Assembly: GCA_009778695.1 (NCBI GenBank)
Contig: WRFS01000006.1
Span: 1-64,000 of the forward strand
Length of the DNA stretch: 64,000 nucleotides
Reading direction: 5' to 3'
Source of the DNA: Oscillospiraceae bacterium
Lineage (GTDB): Bacteria; Bacillota; Clostridia; TANB77; CAG-508
The translations under genes and the position numbers were made by a program. Position 1 is the first letter of the stretch. Each line of letters starts with the position of its first letter. Below are positions 8,961 to 16,915 of the stretch, piece after piece. The notes below the pieces were generated by a model, which saw nothing but the letters and a program-made list of their open reading frames with translations, searched no databases and had not been told where the DNA came from.

Positions 8961-9345
8961 GGACGTTTGAAAAATAAGCGGCGTATTACGTCGTTGAAAT
9001 TTATTGAAAAAGCCTCAACGTACTTAGTGTACGCCTCCGGTTCTTCAATAGACTTCTTTCAAAACCTATGTAGATTTCAGGCATTGTCATTCTGAGCCAT
9101 ACTTCGTAGACTGACTTACGAAGAATCTTACTTTATCTATTTTCATTTGTATACCTACCATTTAGTAAGATTCTTCGTGAGAAAGGCTTTGTAGCAACGC
9201 TCAGAATGACACCTACAGAAAGGCTTTGTAGCAACGCTCAGAATGACACCTACTTGTTTTTTGTAAATATATCACATTTTATGTTTCGAAAGAAGTCTAA
9301 TAAATTTCGCCTAGTACTACTTGCTTCTTTTTCAAACTAGAGAGA
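8961..9345 (+). repeat. Nested palindromic repeats between spoVD and the M23 peptidase gene
   Basis: Outer imperfect arms at 8965-9005 and 9298-9337 (both read GTTTGAAAAA from their ends) and inner arms AGACTTCTTTC at 9050-9060 and 9288-9298 form one hairpin-like repeat. A second family (P2, TGTCATTCTGAG ends) sits inside it at 9085-9253. No ORF in this interval looks real. Confidence 0.65.
9085..9253 (+). repeat. P2 palindromic repeat (TGTCATTCTGAG family) with 37-nt tandem duplication
   Basis: Starts TGTCATTCTGAG and ends CTCAGAATGACA, with internal GAAGAATCTTA and TAAGATTCTTC complementary segments. The right 37 nt (9180-9216) are repeated exactly at 9217-9253, so the right end is present twice. 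Confidence 0.85.
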
Positions 9346-9370
9346 TGTAAAATCCGCTAAAGAAAGGTGT

Positions 9371-9429
9371 CCAATAATATAAATTTTCATATACTACCCA
9401 TCGCAAGCGGGCTATGGTAGTTGATTTCA
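9371..9429 (+). repeat. P1-like half element (copy H) flanked by a 12-bp direct repeat
   Basis: The segment ends CGCAAGCGGGCTATGGTAGT, matching the right end of P1 copy E; its left arm and core are missing. AAAGAAAGGTGT occurs directly on both sides (9359-9370 and 9430-9441). The right copy is the ribosome site of the following gene. Confidence 0.65.
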
Positions 9430-9447
9430 AAAGAAAGGTGTGAATAA

Positions 9448-10467
9448 GTGTTATTTAAGATAATTAAACTAAAGCAAATGTTAATTTTTATCAGCCTATT
9501 ATTGATTGTGATTACCTTAATTACATATATATCTACAATGGTAATTGCTTCTACGCAAAATAAAGAACAAGATTATATTAAGTGGGTTGAATTTTCACCA
9601 CCGTATGCACTTCTAGATAAAACAGCTAACTTAGATATTGAATCCCATAATGAAAATTATCCTGTAAAATATAATTGGATAGAATTAATTGCATATCTTG
9701 CATCAAAATACTATGGTAATTTAAACAACTTCAAACAAGCTGATTTAGATAAATTGATAAAAGACTTAAATTCTGGGAAAACCATACAGGAGCTAACGCA
9801 AGGCATGACATTATACAGTTACTATATAGAAAGCTATACAGCTATCTTAGGCGGATTTATAGGAGAGTATCAAATAAGGAACGATAAAGGCGAATATGAG
9901 AAAAAATACGGAATAAAAGTGTTTTCGCCAATTGCAAAAGGGTTTTACTATACTCATTCAGATGATTTTGGGAATCCAAGAAGCTACGGATATCAGAGAG
10001 AACATCTAGGAAATGACCTAATGGGAAGTGTTGGGACCCCAATTATTGCAGTTGAAACAGGTTATGTTGAAGCACTTGGCTGGAACCAATATGGTGGCTG
10101 GAGGATTGGAATAAGAAGTTTTGATGGTAAAAGATACTATTATTATGCACACCTTAGAAAAGATCATCCATATGCAGAAAATTTAGTTGAAGGTTCAATT
10201 GTTATGGCAGGGGATGTTATTGGTTATTTGGGGATGACGGGTTATAGTGCAACAGAAAATGTAAACAATATTGAGGTTCCACATTTGCATTTTGGTTTAC
10301 AGTTAATCTTTAATGAGGTTCAAAAAGATGGGAATAACCAGATATGGATAGATGTTTTTAATATTGTAAATTTCTTAAAAAGAAACGCATCTCAAGTTAT
10401 TTATAATTCAGTTACGAAAGAATATTATAGAAAAAATGACTTTATAGATGAAAATGTAGAAATTTAA
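9448..10467 (+). CDS. M23-family (LytM-type) membrane-anchored peptidase
   Basis: Probable peptidoglycan endopeptidase or structural LytM-domain protein. The 339 residues begin with a membrane anchor (about 12-34), then a domain of about 100 residues of unknown fold, then a LytM domain with first zinc-ligand motif HLGNDLMG and second motif HLHFG. Both metal-ligand motifs are intact, so activity is plausible. The GTG start at 9448 has AAAGAAAGGTG 7 nt upstream, which is one copy of a duplicated 12-mer. Position between spoVD and murE suggests a sporulation or division role, as for SpoIIQ-like proteins; that is inference. Confidence 0.8.
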   Translation: MLFKIIKLKQMLIFISLLLIVITLITYISTMVIASTQNKEQDYIKWVEFSPPYALLDKTANLDIESHNENYPVKYNWIELIAYLASKYYGNLNNFKQADLDKLIKDLNSGKTIQELTQGMTLYSYYIESYTAILGGFIGEYQIRNDKGEYEKKYGIKVFSPIAKGFYYTHSDDFGNPRSYGYQREHLGNDLMGSVGTPIIAVETGYVEALGWNQYGGWRIGIRSFDGKRYYYYAHLRKDHPYAENLVEGSIVMAGDVIGYLGMTGYSATENVNNIEVPHLHFGLQLIFNEVQKDGNNQIWIDVFNIVNFLKRNASQVIYNSVTKEYYRKNDFIDENVEI

Positions 10468-10527
10468 AAAAAGGTATGTACAAAATAGTAAAAAGATTAT
10501 ATAATTACAAAAAAGGAAGGAGCTGTT

Positions 10528-11997
10528 ATGGATTTAAGAAAAATATTAAATGGACTAGATAATTTAAAGGCAAAAGGAAACCTAGAAATAGAAATAAATA
10601 AAATTGAAAGTGATTCAAGAAAAATTGAAAAAGGCGATATATTTGTTGCAATAAAAGGTTTTGAAGTAGATGCACACGAACACATAAATGAAGCCATAAA
10701 AAATGGAGCAATAGCAATAGTAGCAGATAGCGCAGCCGATATTAAAAAAATACCTGTACCTGAAAACGTAACATTAATAGTTGCAGAAGATTCAAGGAAA
10801 GCACTATCTATAATGGCAGGGAATTTTTACAAACATCCTTCTAAAAAGTTTCAAATAATAGGTGTTACAGGCACAAAAGGAAAAACAACAACGACGTTTA
10901 TGATTAAGCAAGTATTAGAAAAGGCAGGGCATAAAGTAGGCTTGATTGGCACGGTTGCCGTATATATAGGAAATGAAAAATTATATGATAGTGAAAGGAC
11001 CACACCAGATAGCATAGAATTGCAACAATTATTTGTAAGAATGGTAAAAGAAAAAGTTGAATATGTTGTAATGGAGGTATCTTCTCAAAGCTTGAAATAT
11101 AGCAGAGTAGAGGGTATTGAGTTTGATGCGGTAATTTTTACCAATTTCTCTAAAGACCATATAAGTTTAAAAGAGCATCCAAACATGGAAGATTATTTCA
11201 ATTCGAAACTAAAAATATTTAATATGTCTAAAACATTCTTTGTTAATGCAGATGATTATTACGTTGTAAAAGTAAAAAGCATGTTTCCTAATTTAAATAT
11301 AAAGACTTTTGGAATAGATAATCCAGCGGACTTTTTAGCGAAAGATATAACTGTACAAAATTCAGGTGCAGATTTCAAAATAAAAATAGGCGAAAGGAAT
11401 GAAAGAATTAAAGTTCCAATTCCAGGGCGTTTTAGCGTTTATAATTCTTTAGCGGCTATTTGTATAGCACTAAAATATAATGTTGATGCAGAAAAAATAA
11501 AAGAAGCATTATTAGAAGTTAAAGTACCAGGTAGAAGTGAGCTAATTCCAAATGAAAAAGGGTTAAGCATAATGATAGATTATGCACATTCGCCAGAAAG
11601 TTTAGAAAACATATTAAATGCAGTGAAAAGTTATTCAAGAGGAAACGTAATTTCTGTATTTGGTTGCGGTGGGAACAGAGATACAACTAAAAGACCTATA
11701 ATGGGAGAAATATCTGGTAAAATTGCAGATTATACAATTATTACTTCTGACAATCCTAGAAACGAGGAGCCGCAAAGTATAATTAATCAAATAGAAGAAG
11801 GAATAAAAAGAACAAATGGGAAATATGAATGTATAACAGATAGAATACAAGCAATAAAGAAGGCAATAAAAATGGCAACAAGGAATGACATAATAGTTTT
11901 AGCAGGGAAAGGTCATGAACCATATCAAGAAATAAAAGGAGAAAAATTTTCTTTTGATGAAAGAGAAATTGTAGCTAAAATATTAAAAGAAGTGTAG
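10528..11997 (+). CDS. murE: UDP-MurNAc-tripeptide synthetase (meso-diaminopimelate-adding)
   Basis: Adds the third amino acid to UDP-MurNAc-L-Ala-D-Glu using ATP. The 489-residue protein has the Mur ligase ATP loop GTKGKTTTT at 115-123, the central ligase block (VMEVSSQSL, FTNFSKDH), and the C-terminal DNPR motif at 408-411. In this family DNPR marks use of meso-diaminopimelate rather than lysine. Start ATG has AAGGAAGGAG upstream. mraY follows after 24 nt, leaving no room for murF, which usually lies between. Confidence 0.95.
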   Translation: MDLRKILNGLDNLKAKGNLEIEINKIESDSRKIEKGDIFVAIKGFEVDAHEHINEAIKNGAIAIVADSAADIKKIPVPENVTLIVAEDSRKALSIMAGNFYKHPSKKFQIIGVTGTKGKTTTTFMIKQVLEKAGHKVGLIGTVAVYIGNEKLYDSERTTPDSIELQQLFVRMVKEKVEYVVMEVSSQSLKYSRVEGIEFDAVIFTNFSKDHISLKEHPNMEDYFNSKLKIFNMSKTFFVNADDYYVVKVKSMFPNLNIKTFGIDNPADFLAKDITVQNSGADFKIKIGERNERIKVPIPGRFSVYNSLAAICIALKYNVDAEKIKEALLEVKVPGRSELIPNEKGLSIMIDYAHSPESLENILNAVKSYSRGNVISVFGCGGNRDTTKRPIMGEISGKIADYTIITSDNPRNEEPQSIINQIEEGIKRTNGKYECITDRIQAIKKAIKMATRNDIIVLAGKGHEPYQEIKGEKFSFDEREIVAKILKEV

Positions 11998-12021
11998 GCA
12001 TAGAATAAGAGGTGTACTTAA

Positions 12022-13035
12022 GTGGGGTATTGGAACTCATTGGAATTTCAAATAAAAATATTGTTGATATCATTTGGCACAACAGTGGTGCTTGGTATAA
12101 TTTTAATTCCATTATTAAAAAGACTTAAGCTTGGGCAAATGCAAAGAGATGACGGCCCACGAAGTCACTTGAAGAAACAAGGCACTCCCACAATGGGTGG
12201 AATAATAATGATGTTTGCAATAGTAATTGCATCAGTTGCAGGATTTTTCTTTTATTATTATGGAGCAGGTAGTGGTTCTGAAGGAAGAACAGTTGCAAAA
12301 AGATTATTGCCACTAATATTGGCAGCATTTGGATTTGGAGCCATAGGCTTAGCGGATGATTTTAAAAAGATAGTTTTAAAAGATTCACATGGAATAAAAC
12401 CAAGAACAAAAATATTAGGATTATTAACGGTTTCAGTTTGTTTTATAACGTATATGATTAATACAGTACATATAGGAACGGAAACATTGATACCTTTCTT
12501 AAAGATTTATATACAAATTCCAACTTGGGTTTATGTTCCGTTTGCAATATTTGTTTTATTAGCAATAACAAATTCAATTAACCTAACGGATGGGGTAGAT
12601 GGCTTAGCCTCCACAGTATCAACAATAATAATAACATGCCTGACGATAATAGGAATAATTTTGGATGTAAAAGAAGTAATAATATTTGGAAGTGTCGCAA
12701 CGGGAGTTTGTTTAGGATTTTTAATATTTAATTTGAATCCAGCCAGAGTAATGATGGGCGACACAGGTTCATTATTGTTAGGCGGAATTATAGGAATACT
12801 TGCATTGTATTTGAAAATACCATTTATAATACTTATTGTAGCTATAATACCTGTATTTGAAGCGATTTCTGTAACAATACAAGTATTGTATTTTAAAAGA
12901 ACTGGTAAAAGGATATTTAAAATGGCACCATTACATCATCATTTTGAACTGTCTGGTTGGAAGGAGAACAAGGTGGTTTCAGTATTTTCAATAATCACGC
13001 TAATATGTTGCTACATTGCCTTGATATCAATATGA
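12022..13035 (+). CDS. mraY: Phospho-MurNAc-pentapeptide transferase
   Basis: Integral membrane enzyme making lipid I from UDP-MurNAc-pentapeptide and undecaprenyl phosphate. The 337 residues have about ten hydrophobic helices and the family motifs DDGPRSHLKKQGTPTMGG near residue 43, the catalytic LADDFKK, NLTDGVDGLA, and the C-terminal PLHHHFEL. The start is GTG with AAGAGGTG about 8 nt upstream. It is tightly linked to murE. A long perfect palindrome follows where murD would normally be. Confidence 0.95.
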   Translation: MGYWNSLEFQIKILLISFGTTVVLGIILIPLLKRLKLGQMQRDDGPRSHLKKQGTPTMGGIIMMFAIVIASVAGFFFYYYGAGSGSEGRTVAKRLLPLILAAFGFGAIGLADDFKKIVLKDSHGIKPRTKILGLLTVSVCFITYMINTVHIGTETLIPFLKIYIQIPTWVYVPFAIFVLLAITNSINLTDGVDGLASTVSTIIITCLTIIGIILDVKEVIIFGSVATGVCLGFLIFNLNPARVMMGDTGSLLLGGIIGILALYLKIPFIILIVAIIPVFEAISVTIQVLYFKRTGKRIFKMAPLHHHFELSGWKENKVVSVFSIITLICCYIALISI

Positions 13036-13047
13036 TATTGTGATATG

Positions 13048-13170
13048 GGGGACGGTCCTTTTTGTTAATTTTTGAACATCTGGGACACCCCTACAAATAA
13101 GATATTTATTTAAATAAGTTTTAATAGGGGTGTCCCAGATGTTCAAAAATTAACAAAAAGGACCGTCCCC
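13048..13170 (+). repeat. Perfect 45-bp-arm palindrome (GGACGGTCC type)
   Basis: Arms 13048-13092 and 13126-13170 are exactly complementary over 45 nt (left begins GGGGACGGTCCTTTTTG), with a 33-nt AT-rich loop. It fills the mraY-spoVE gap and ends 8 nt before the next ribosome site. Repeats with GGGACGGTCC ends are, from memory, common in Clostridia. Confidence 0.9.
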
Positions 13171-13189
13171 GAGGGAAGGAGAAACGATT

Positions 13190-14350
13190 ATGCCACAAAA
13201 ACAAGCAGTCAAACCACAACAAAAATACACAAAATCAGAAAAAACTGTTTCAAAGAAAAAATCAGTGGATTTTATTTTATTAATAGCAGTTTTATTATTG
13301 TTGTCATTGGGCATAGTAATGGTATTATCAGCTAGTTCTCCAACTGCATTATCTACTTACGGCGATAGTTATTATTTTGTAAAAAGGCAATTGGCATTCG
13401 CAGTTTTAGGAATTGTTTTAATGTTTATAATATCTTATATTGATTATAGGAAATATCAAAAATTTTATAAAATAATATATATTGGTGTTATTGTTGGATT
13501 GATTCTTGTTCAATTAGTAGGATATTCTGAAGGTGGGGCTAAAAGATGGATAGATTTATTTGGGATAGTTTCAATTCAACCATCGGAATTAGCAAAACTA
13601 GGAATAATATTTTTTTATGCAACATATTTAACAAAATATAAGGATGAGATAAAGAAATTTTCATTCAAGAATCACGGGCTGTTGATGGCATTTTTGTGGC
13701 TGGTGCCTGTTATTGGAATATTGATAGCATTCCAAAACCATTTAAGTGCAACTCTTGTAATATGCATCGTAGTAGCAATTATGATGTTGATAGCAGGAGT
13801 GAAGTTTAGAATATTTGCATCTGTAGGTGTTATATTAGGGTCGCTAGGGGCAGCCGTAATGTATTTTATGGCAAAAGTTACAAGTGCAGGGGCATTTAGG
13901 ATTCAAAGGATTATATCATTTTTAAATCCATGGGCAGATGCACAAGGTTCAGGCTGGCAGGCGATTCAAAGTTTATATGCTATAGGTTCAGGAGGTTTAT
14001 TTGGGGTAGGTTTGGGAAATAGTAAACAAAAGTATTTATATATATCTGAACCGCATAACGATTTTATATTTGCAGTTTTAGCAGAGGAATTAGGATTTAT
14101 TGGATGTGCAATAGTTATAGCATTGTTTTTGATATTTATTTGGAGAGGAATAATGATAGCAATGAATGCTCCAGATATGTTTGGAACATTAGTTGCATCA
14201 GGAATTACCGCATTAATTGGGATTCAAGTTATTATAAATATAGCTGTTGTAACTTCGTCGATGCCAGTAACGGGTATGTCGTTGCCGTTTTTTAGTTATG
14301 GTGGTTCGGCTTTAGTAATATTGCTTTGTGCGGTGCGGTGTGCTGCTTAA
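13190..14350 (+). CDS. spoVE: SEDS-family peptidoglycan polymerase (SpoVE/FtsW type), C-terminus frameshifted
   Basis: Lipid II polymerase of the cortex or septum, working with the class B PBP. The protein has a basic cytoplasmic N-terminus and about ten membrane helices. SEDS motifs include GGAKRWIDLFGIVSIQPSELAKL and the end block GMSLPFFSYGGSALVILL. The reading frame then runs CAVRCAA and stops at 14350. Removing one base near 14336 gives GVLLNISRHSTKKI, the expected family ending, with a stop at 14381. So the sequence carries a one-base insertion (true mutation or assembly error) affecting only the last dozen residues. FtsW is the alternative name; pairing with a PASTA-bearing PBP favours SpoVE. 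Confidence 0.85.
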   Translation: MPQKQAVKPQQKYTKSEKTVSKKKSVDFILLIAVLLLLSLGIVMVLSASSPTALSTYGDSYYFVKRQLAFAVLGIVLMFIISYIDYRKYQKFYKIIYIGVIVGLILVQLVGYSEGGAKRWIDLFGIVSIQPSELAKLGIIFFYATYLTKYKDEIKKFSFKNHGLLMAFLWLVPVIGILIAFQNHLSATLVICIVVAIMMLIAGVKFRIFASVGVILGSLGAAVMYFMAKVTSAGAFRIQRIISFLNPWADAQGSGWQAIQSLYAIGSGGLFGVGLGNSKQKYLYISEPHNDFIFAVLAEELGFIGCAIVIALFLIFIWRGIMIAMNAPDMFGTLVASGITALIGIQVIINIAVVTSSMPVTGMSLPFFSYGGSALVILLCAVRCAA

Positions 14351-14414
14351 TATATCGAGGCATAGTACGAAGAAAATTTAAAGTTATTGGTTACTATTTA
14401 ACATTTTAGCCGAA

Positions 14415-14516
14415 ATGTAGGGGCGAACATCGTTCGTCCGAGATTAGAGAAATTTGATAAAATTATTGAAAAACGAGATAATTATAGTGCAGGACGAACT
14501 ATGTTCGCCCCTACAT
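14415..14516 (+). repeat. Palindrome with TGTAGGGGCGAACAT ends
   Basis: Arms 14415-14439 and 14492-14516 (ATGTAGGGGCGAACAT...) pair over 25 nt with one mismatch. It lies between the spoVE-like gene and murG. A short related piece occurs at 43438-43463. Confidence 0.85.
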
Positions 14517-14577
14517 CTTAGAAAAAATATTAATTAATAACTTTATAACTATATAAAAAAATCAAAGGAGGAAGGCC

Positions 14578-15699
14578 ATGAAAGTGGTAATAGCAGCAGC
14601 TGGTACGGGAGGTCATATAAATCCGGCACTAGCAATAGCTAATAAAATAAAGAAGGAAGATGCAGAAGCTCAAATAATATTTATTGGAACTTCATATGGG
14701 TTAGAAAATGACCTTGTTCCGAGAGGGGGTTATCCGTTAAGAACTATAACGGCATATGGGTTAAGTAAAAAAATTAGTGTAGAAAATTTTAAACATATTT
14801 TAGGAACAATAGGTGGGATTGGTCAGGCTAGAAGAATATTAAAAGATTTTAAACCAGACATAGTAATTGGAGCAGGAGGGTATATTTGTGGACCTGTATT
14901 TTTGGCTGCAAAGATGTTAAAGATTCCAACAATGATACATGAAAGTAATGCTTTTCCAGGGAAAGCAGTAAAATCTTTATTAAGGTGGACAGATGTTGTT
15001 TTAGTTGGTTTTGAAGATACAAAAAAGAGTTTAGGAAATGCGAAAAACATCGTGGTAACGGGAAATCCTACAAGAGTAGAGAGGATGGATTTGTCTTTAA
15101 TGCAAAAAGAAGAAATATTATCGCAATTGGGGCTTAAAATTGAATTGCCAGTGGTTTTAGTGTTTGGAGGAAGTCAAGGTGCAAAGGCAATAAATGATAG
15201 TTTAATTGGGATAATAGATAATAGATTACAGGAGCAATATCAAATAGTTTGGGCAGCAGGTCCAAAGCAATATGATATTATTAAGGACGAGTTGGCTTTA
15301 AGAAACGTAAGTATTGAAAATGTGTATAATATGAGAATCGTTCCATATATTTATAATATGGACGAAGTAATGAATGTAGCGGACTTGGTTATTGCAAGAA
15401 GCGGTGCTATGACTATAACAGAAGTGGCAAAAGTAGGCAAACCCGCTATATTTATACCGCTTCCAAATGTAAGCCAAAATCATCAAGAATATAATGCAAG
15501 AGTTTTAGCGAATGTTGGTGCTGCTGAAATAATACAAAATTCTGAATTAAATGAAAGTATACTTTCAAATAGTATTAAGAAAATTATTTTGCATAGGGAC
15601 AGGATGATGAGCATGGGAGAAGCTGCGAGAACAGTGGCACCAAGTAATGTGGAAGAAAAAATCTATAATGAGATTGTGTATTTGGTGGGAAAGAAATGA
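14578..15699 (+). CDS. murG: Undecaprenyl-PP-MurNAc-pentapeptide GlcNAc transferase
   Basis: Peripheral membrane GT28 enzyme converting lipid I to lipid II. The 373-residue protein begins with the glycine-rich loop AAGTGGHINPALAIA. It has the second loop GAGGYICGP, the C-terminal donor-binding block GGSQGAKAIND, and ARSGAMTITEVAKVGKPAIFIPLP. Length is typical. An AAAGGAGGAAGG site lies just before the ATG. It is the last gene of the cell-wall cluster; two hairpins and a T-run follow. Confidence 0.96.
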   Translation: MKVVIAAAGTGGHINPALAIANKIKKEDAEAQIIFIGTSYGLENDLVPRGGYPLRTITAYGLSKKISVENFKHILGTIGGIGQARRILKDFKPDIVIGAGGYICGPVFLAAKMLKIPTMIHESNAFPGKAVKSLLRWTDVVLVGFEDTKKSLGNAKNIVVTGNPTRVERMDLSLMQKEEILSQLGLKIELPVVLVFGGSQGAKAINDSLIGIIDNRLQEQYQIVWAAGPKQYDIIKDELALRNVSIENVYNMRIVPYIYNMDEVMNVADLVIARSGAMTITEVAKVGKPAIFIPLPNVSQNHQEYNARVLANVGAAEIIQNSELNESILSNSIKKIILHRDRMMSMGEAARTVAPSNVEEKIYNEIVYLVGKK

Positions 15700-15789
15700 A
15701 AGGAAGGTTATTTTTCACTGAAAAAAATTAAAAATCAAAAGTTTTTACAGTATAAGTATAAAAACTTTACAAAAAGAAAACAATATGAT

Positions 15790-15820
15790 AAAAAAATCCA
15801 ATTTAGACTGGATTTTTTTT
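15790..15820 (+). terminator. Terminator after murG
   Basis: AAAAAATCCA and TGGATTTTTTTT form a hairpin with an 8-nt loop and T-tail. Another AT-rich inverted repeat (AAAGTTTTTA / TAAAAACTTT) lies about 30 nt before it. Confidence 0.75.
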
Positions 15821-15862
15821 AATTTTAATTATATAATACCTATCAAAAGGGCGTGATTAATT

Positions 15863-16114
15863 ATGAAAAAAGCATTAAAAGATAAAAATGGCATTTATAA
15901 ATGTTCAGATGTTAGAATTTTGTTTATTATATATATTATTGAAATAATACATTCTAAAACAAATAAGTCATTGGATGAAATATATAATGCATTAGTAGAT
16001 ACAAAAGTATATAACTATTTAATTAAAAATTATGAAGTATTGCATACTCAGGATATTGTATGGGTTGCAGAAGATACATTAAAATTTATAAAAGAACGAG
16101 GTACGCAGATATGA
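15863..16114 (+). CDS. DUF3791-like protein (putative antitoxin partner)
   Basis: This 83-residue protein resembles DUF3791, a small family commonly found just upstream of DUF3990 genes (family knowledge recalled, not searched). It has a central hydrophobic helix (VRILFIIYIIEIIHSKTNKS) and a C-terminal YEVLHTQDIVWVAEDTLKFI block. Its TGA overlaps the ATG of the next gene as ATGA, so translation is coupled. Role as antitoxin is inference from the arrangement. The start is ATG with AAAAGGG about 12 nt upstream, a weak spacing. Confidence 0.65.
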   Translation: MKKALKDKNGIYKCSDVRILFIIYIIEIIHSKTNKSLDEIYNALVDTKVYNYLIKNYEVLHTQDIVWVAEDTLKFIKERGTQI

Positions 16115-16584
16115 TAGTATATCATGGTTAAAATATAGAGGTCAAAAACCCTAAATTAAACATGAACGCAAGACCATTAGATTTTGGAAAAGGGTTTTAT
16201 TTAACGGAAAATTGTGAACAGGCAAAATCATGGGCAATAAAAAAAGCAGATAGATTTGGGAATCAACCAATTATTACAAAATATGAAATATATTTAAATA
16301 ATTTGAGATTAAAGGAATTTAAGTATACAGATGAGGAATGGTTGAATTTTGTATGTGGCTGTAGAAAAGACATTAACATATGTCTGGAGAAGGAATATGA
16401 TATAATTATAGGTGCAGTGGCAGATGATACAATATTTAGATTAGTAACATTTTATGAAGAGGGAACTTACGATTTAGAATATACATTAAAGCAATTAAAG
16501 ATAAATCCTACATATAATCAGTTATGTGTTTGTAGCAATGAAGGAATTGCAAGATTAAAATATATTGATAGTGAAAGTGTGTAA
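16111..16584 (+). pseudogene. DUF3990 ADP-ribosyltransferase-like protein with in-frame stop
   Basis: From ATG at 16111 the frame reads MIVYHG, then TAA at 16129-16131, then NIEVKNPKLN and on without interruption for about 150 residues to 16584. Intact DUF3990 relatives, as I recall them, read YHGSN here, so a Ser codon TCA has become TAA by one change. The downstream FGKGFYLTENCEQAKSWA block is the family's signature and fits an ART fold. An in-frame ATG at 16162 could restart but would lack the first strand and its His-Gly. Probably an inactivated toxin; readthrough is the alternative. Confidence 0.7.
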
Positions 16585-16585
16585 T

Positions 16586-16819
16586 ATGCAAAATATTAAA
16601 TTTAATACAATGATGATTAGTAAATTAAATAGTGTAGTAAATGTAATAGCAACCGCAATGGAAATATCGGAAGAAGAAGCTATGAAACTTGCGTATACAA
16701 CTGGATTTGCAGATGATGTGAGAAATGAAAATGATGTATTGTGGCAAAGAAGTCCCATTCAATTATTTCAAATTTTTGTAGAAGATTATTTGAAAGAAGA
16801 TGTGAATAAATATATATGA
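16586..16819 (+). CDS. Small DUF3791-like third gene of the trio
   Basis: The 77-residue product (MQNIKFNTMMISKLNSVVN) starts 1 nt after the stop of the DUF3990-like frame, so the three genes are one operon. Its C-terminal WQRSPIQLFQIFVEDYL and mid-region EAMKLAYTTGFADD resemble small acidic helical proteins that accompany DUF3990. I prefer ATG 16586 over the upstream ATG at 16565, which lies inside the preceding gene. Function is unknown; a second antitoxin-like partner is possible. Confidence 0.6.
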   Translation: MQNIKFNTMMISKLNSVVNVIATAMEISEEEAMKLAYTTGFADDVRNENDVLWQRSPIQLFQIFVEDYLKEDVNKYI

Positions 16820-16864
16820 TGTTACACTTTAATCTCACACATGTACGTGCCGAAAAATGGCATA

Positions 16865-16893
16865 TTGACAAAAGGTATTTGGTAATGTATACT
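16865..16893 (+). promoter_or_regulatory. Consensus-like sigma-A promoter of the cohesin gene
   Basis: TTGACA at 16865-16870 and TATACT at 16888-16893 are 17 nt apart. It lies 22 nt upstream of the scaffoldin-like ATG. Confidence 0.8.
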
Positions 16894-16915
16894 ATTTGTA
16901 AAATTGGAGGGGAAA

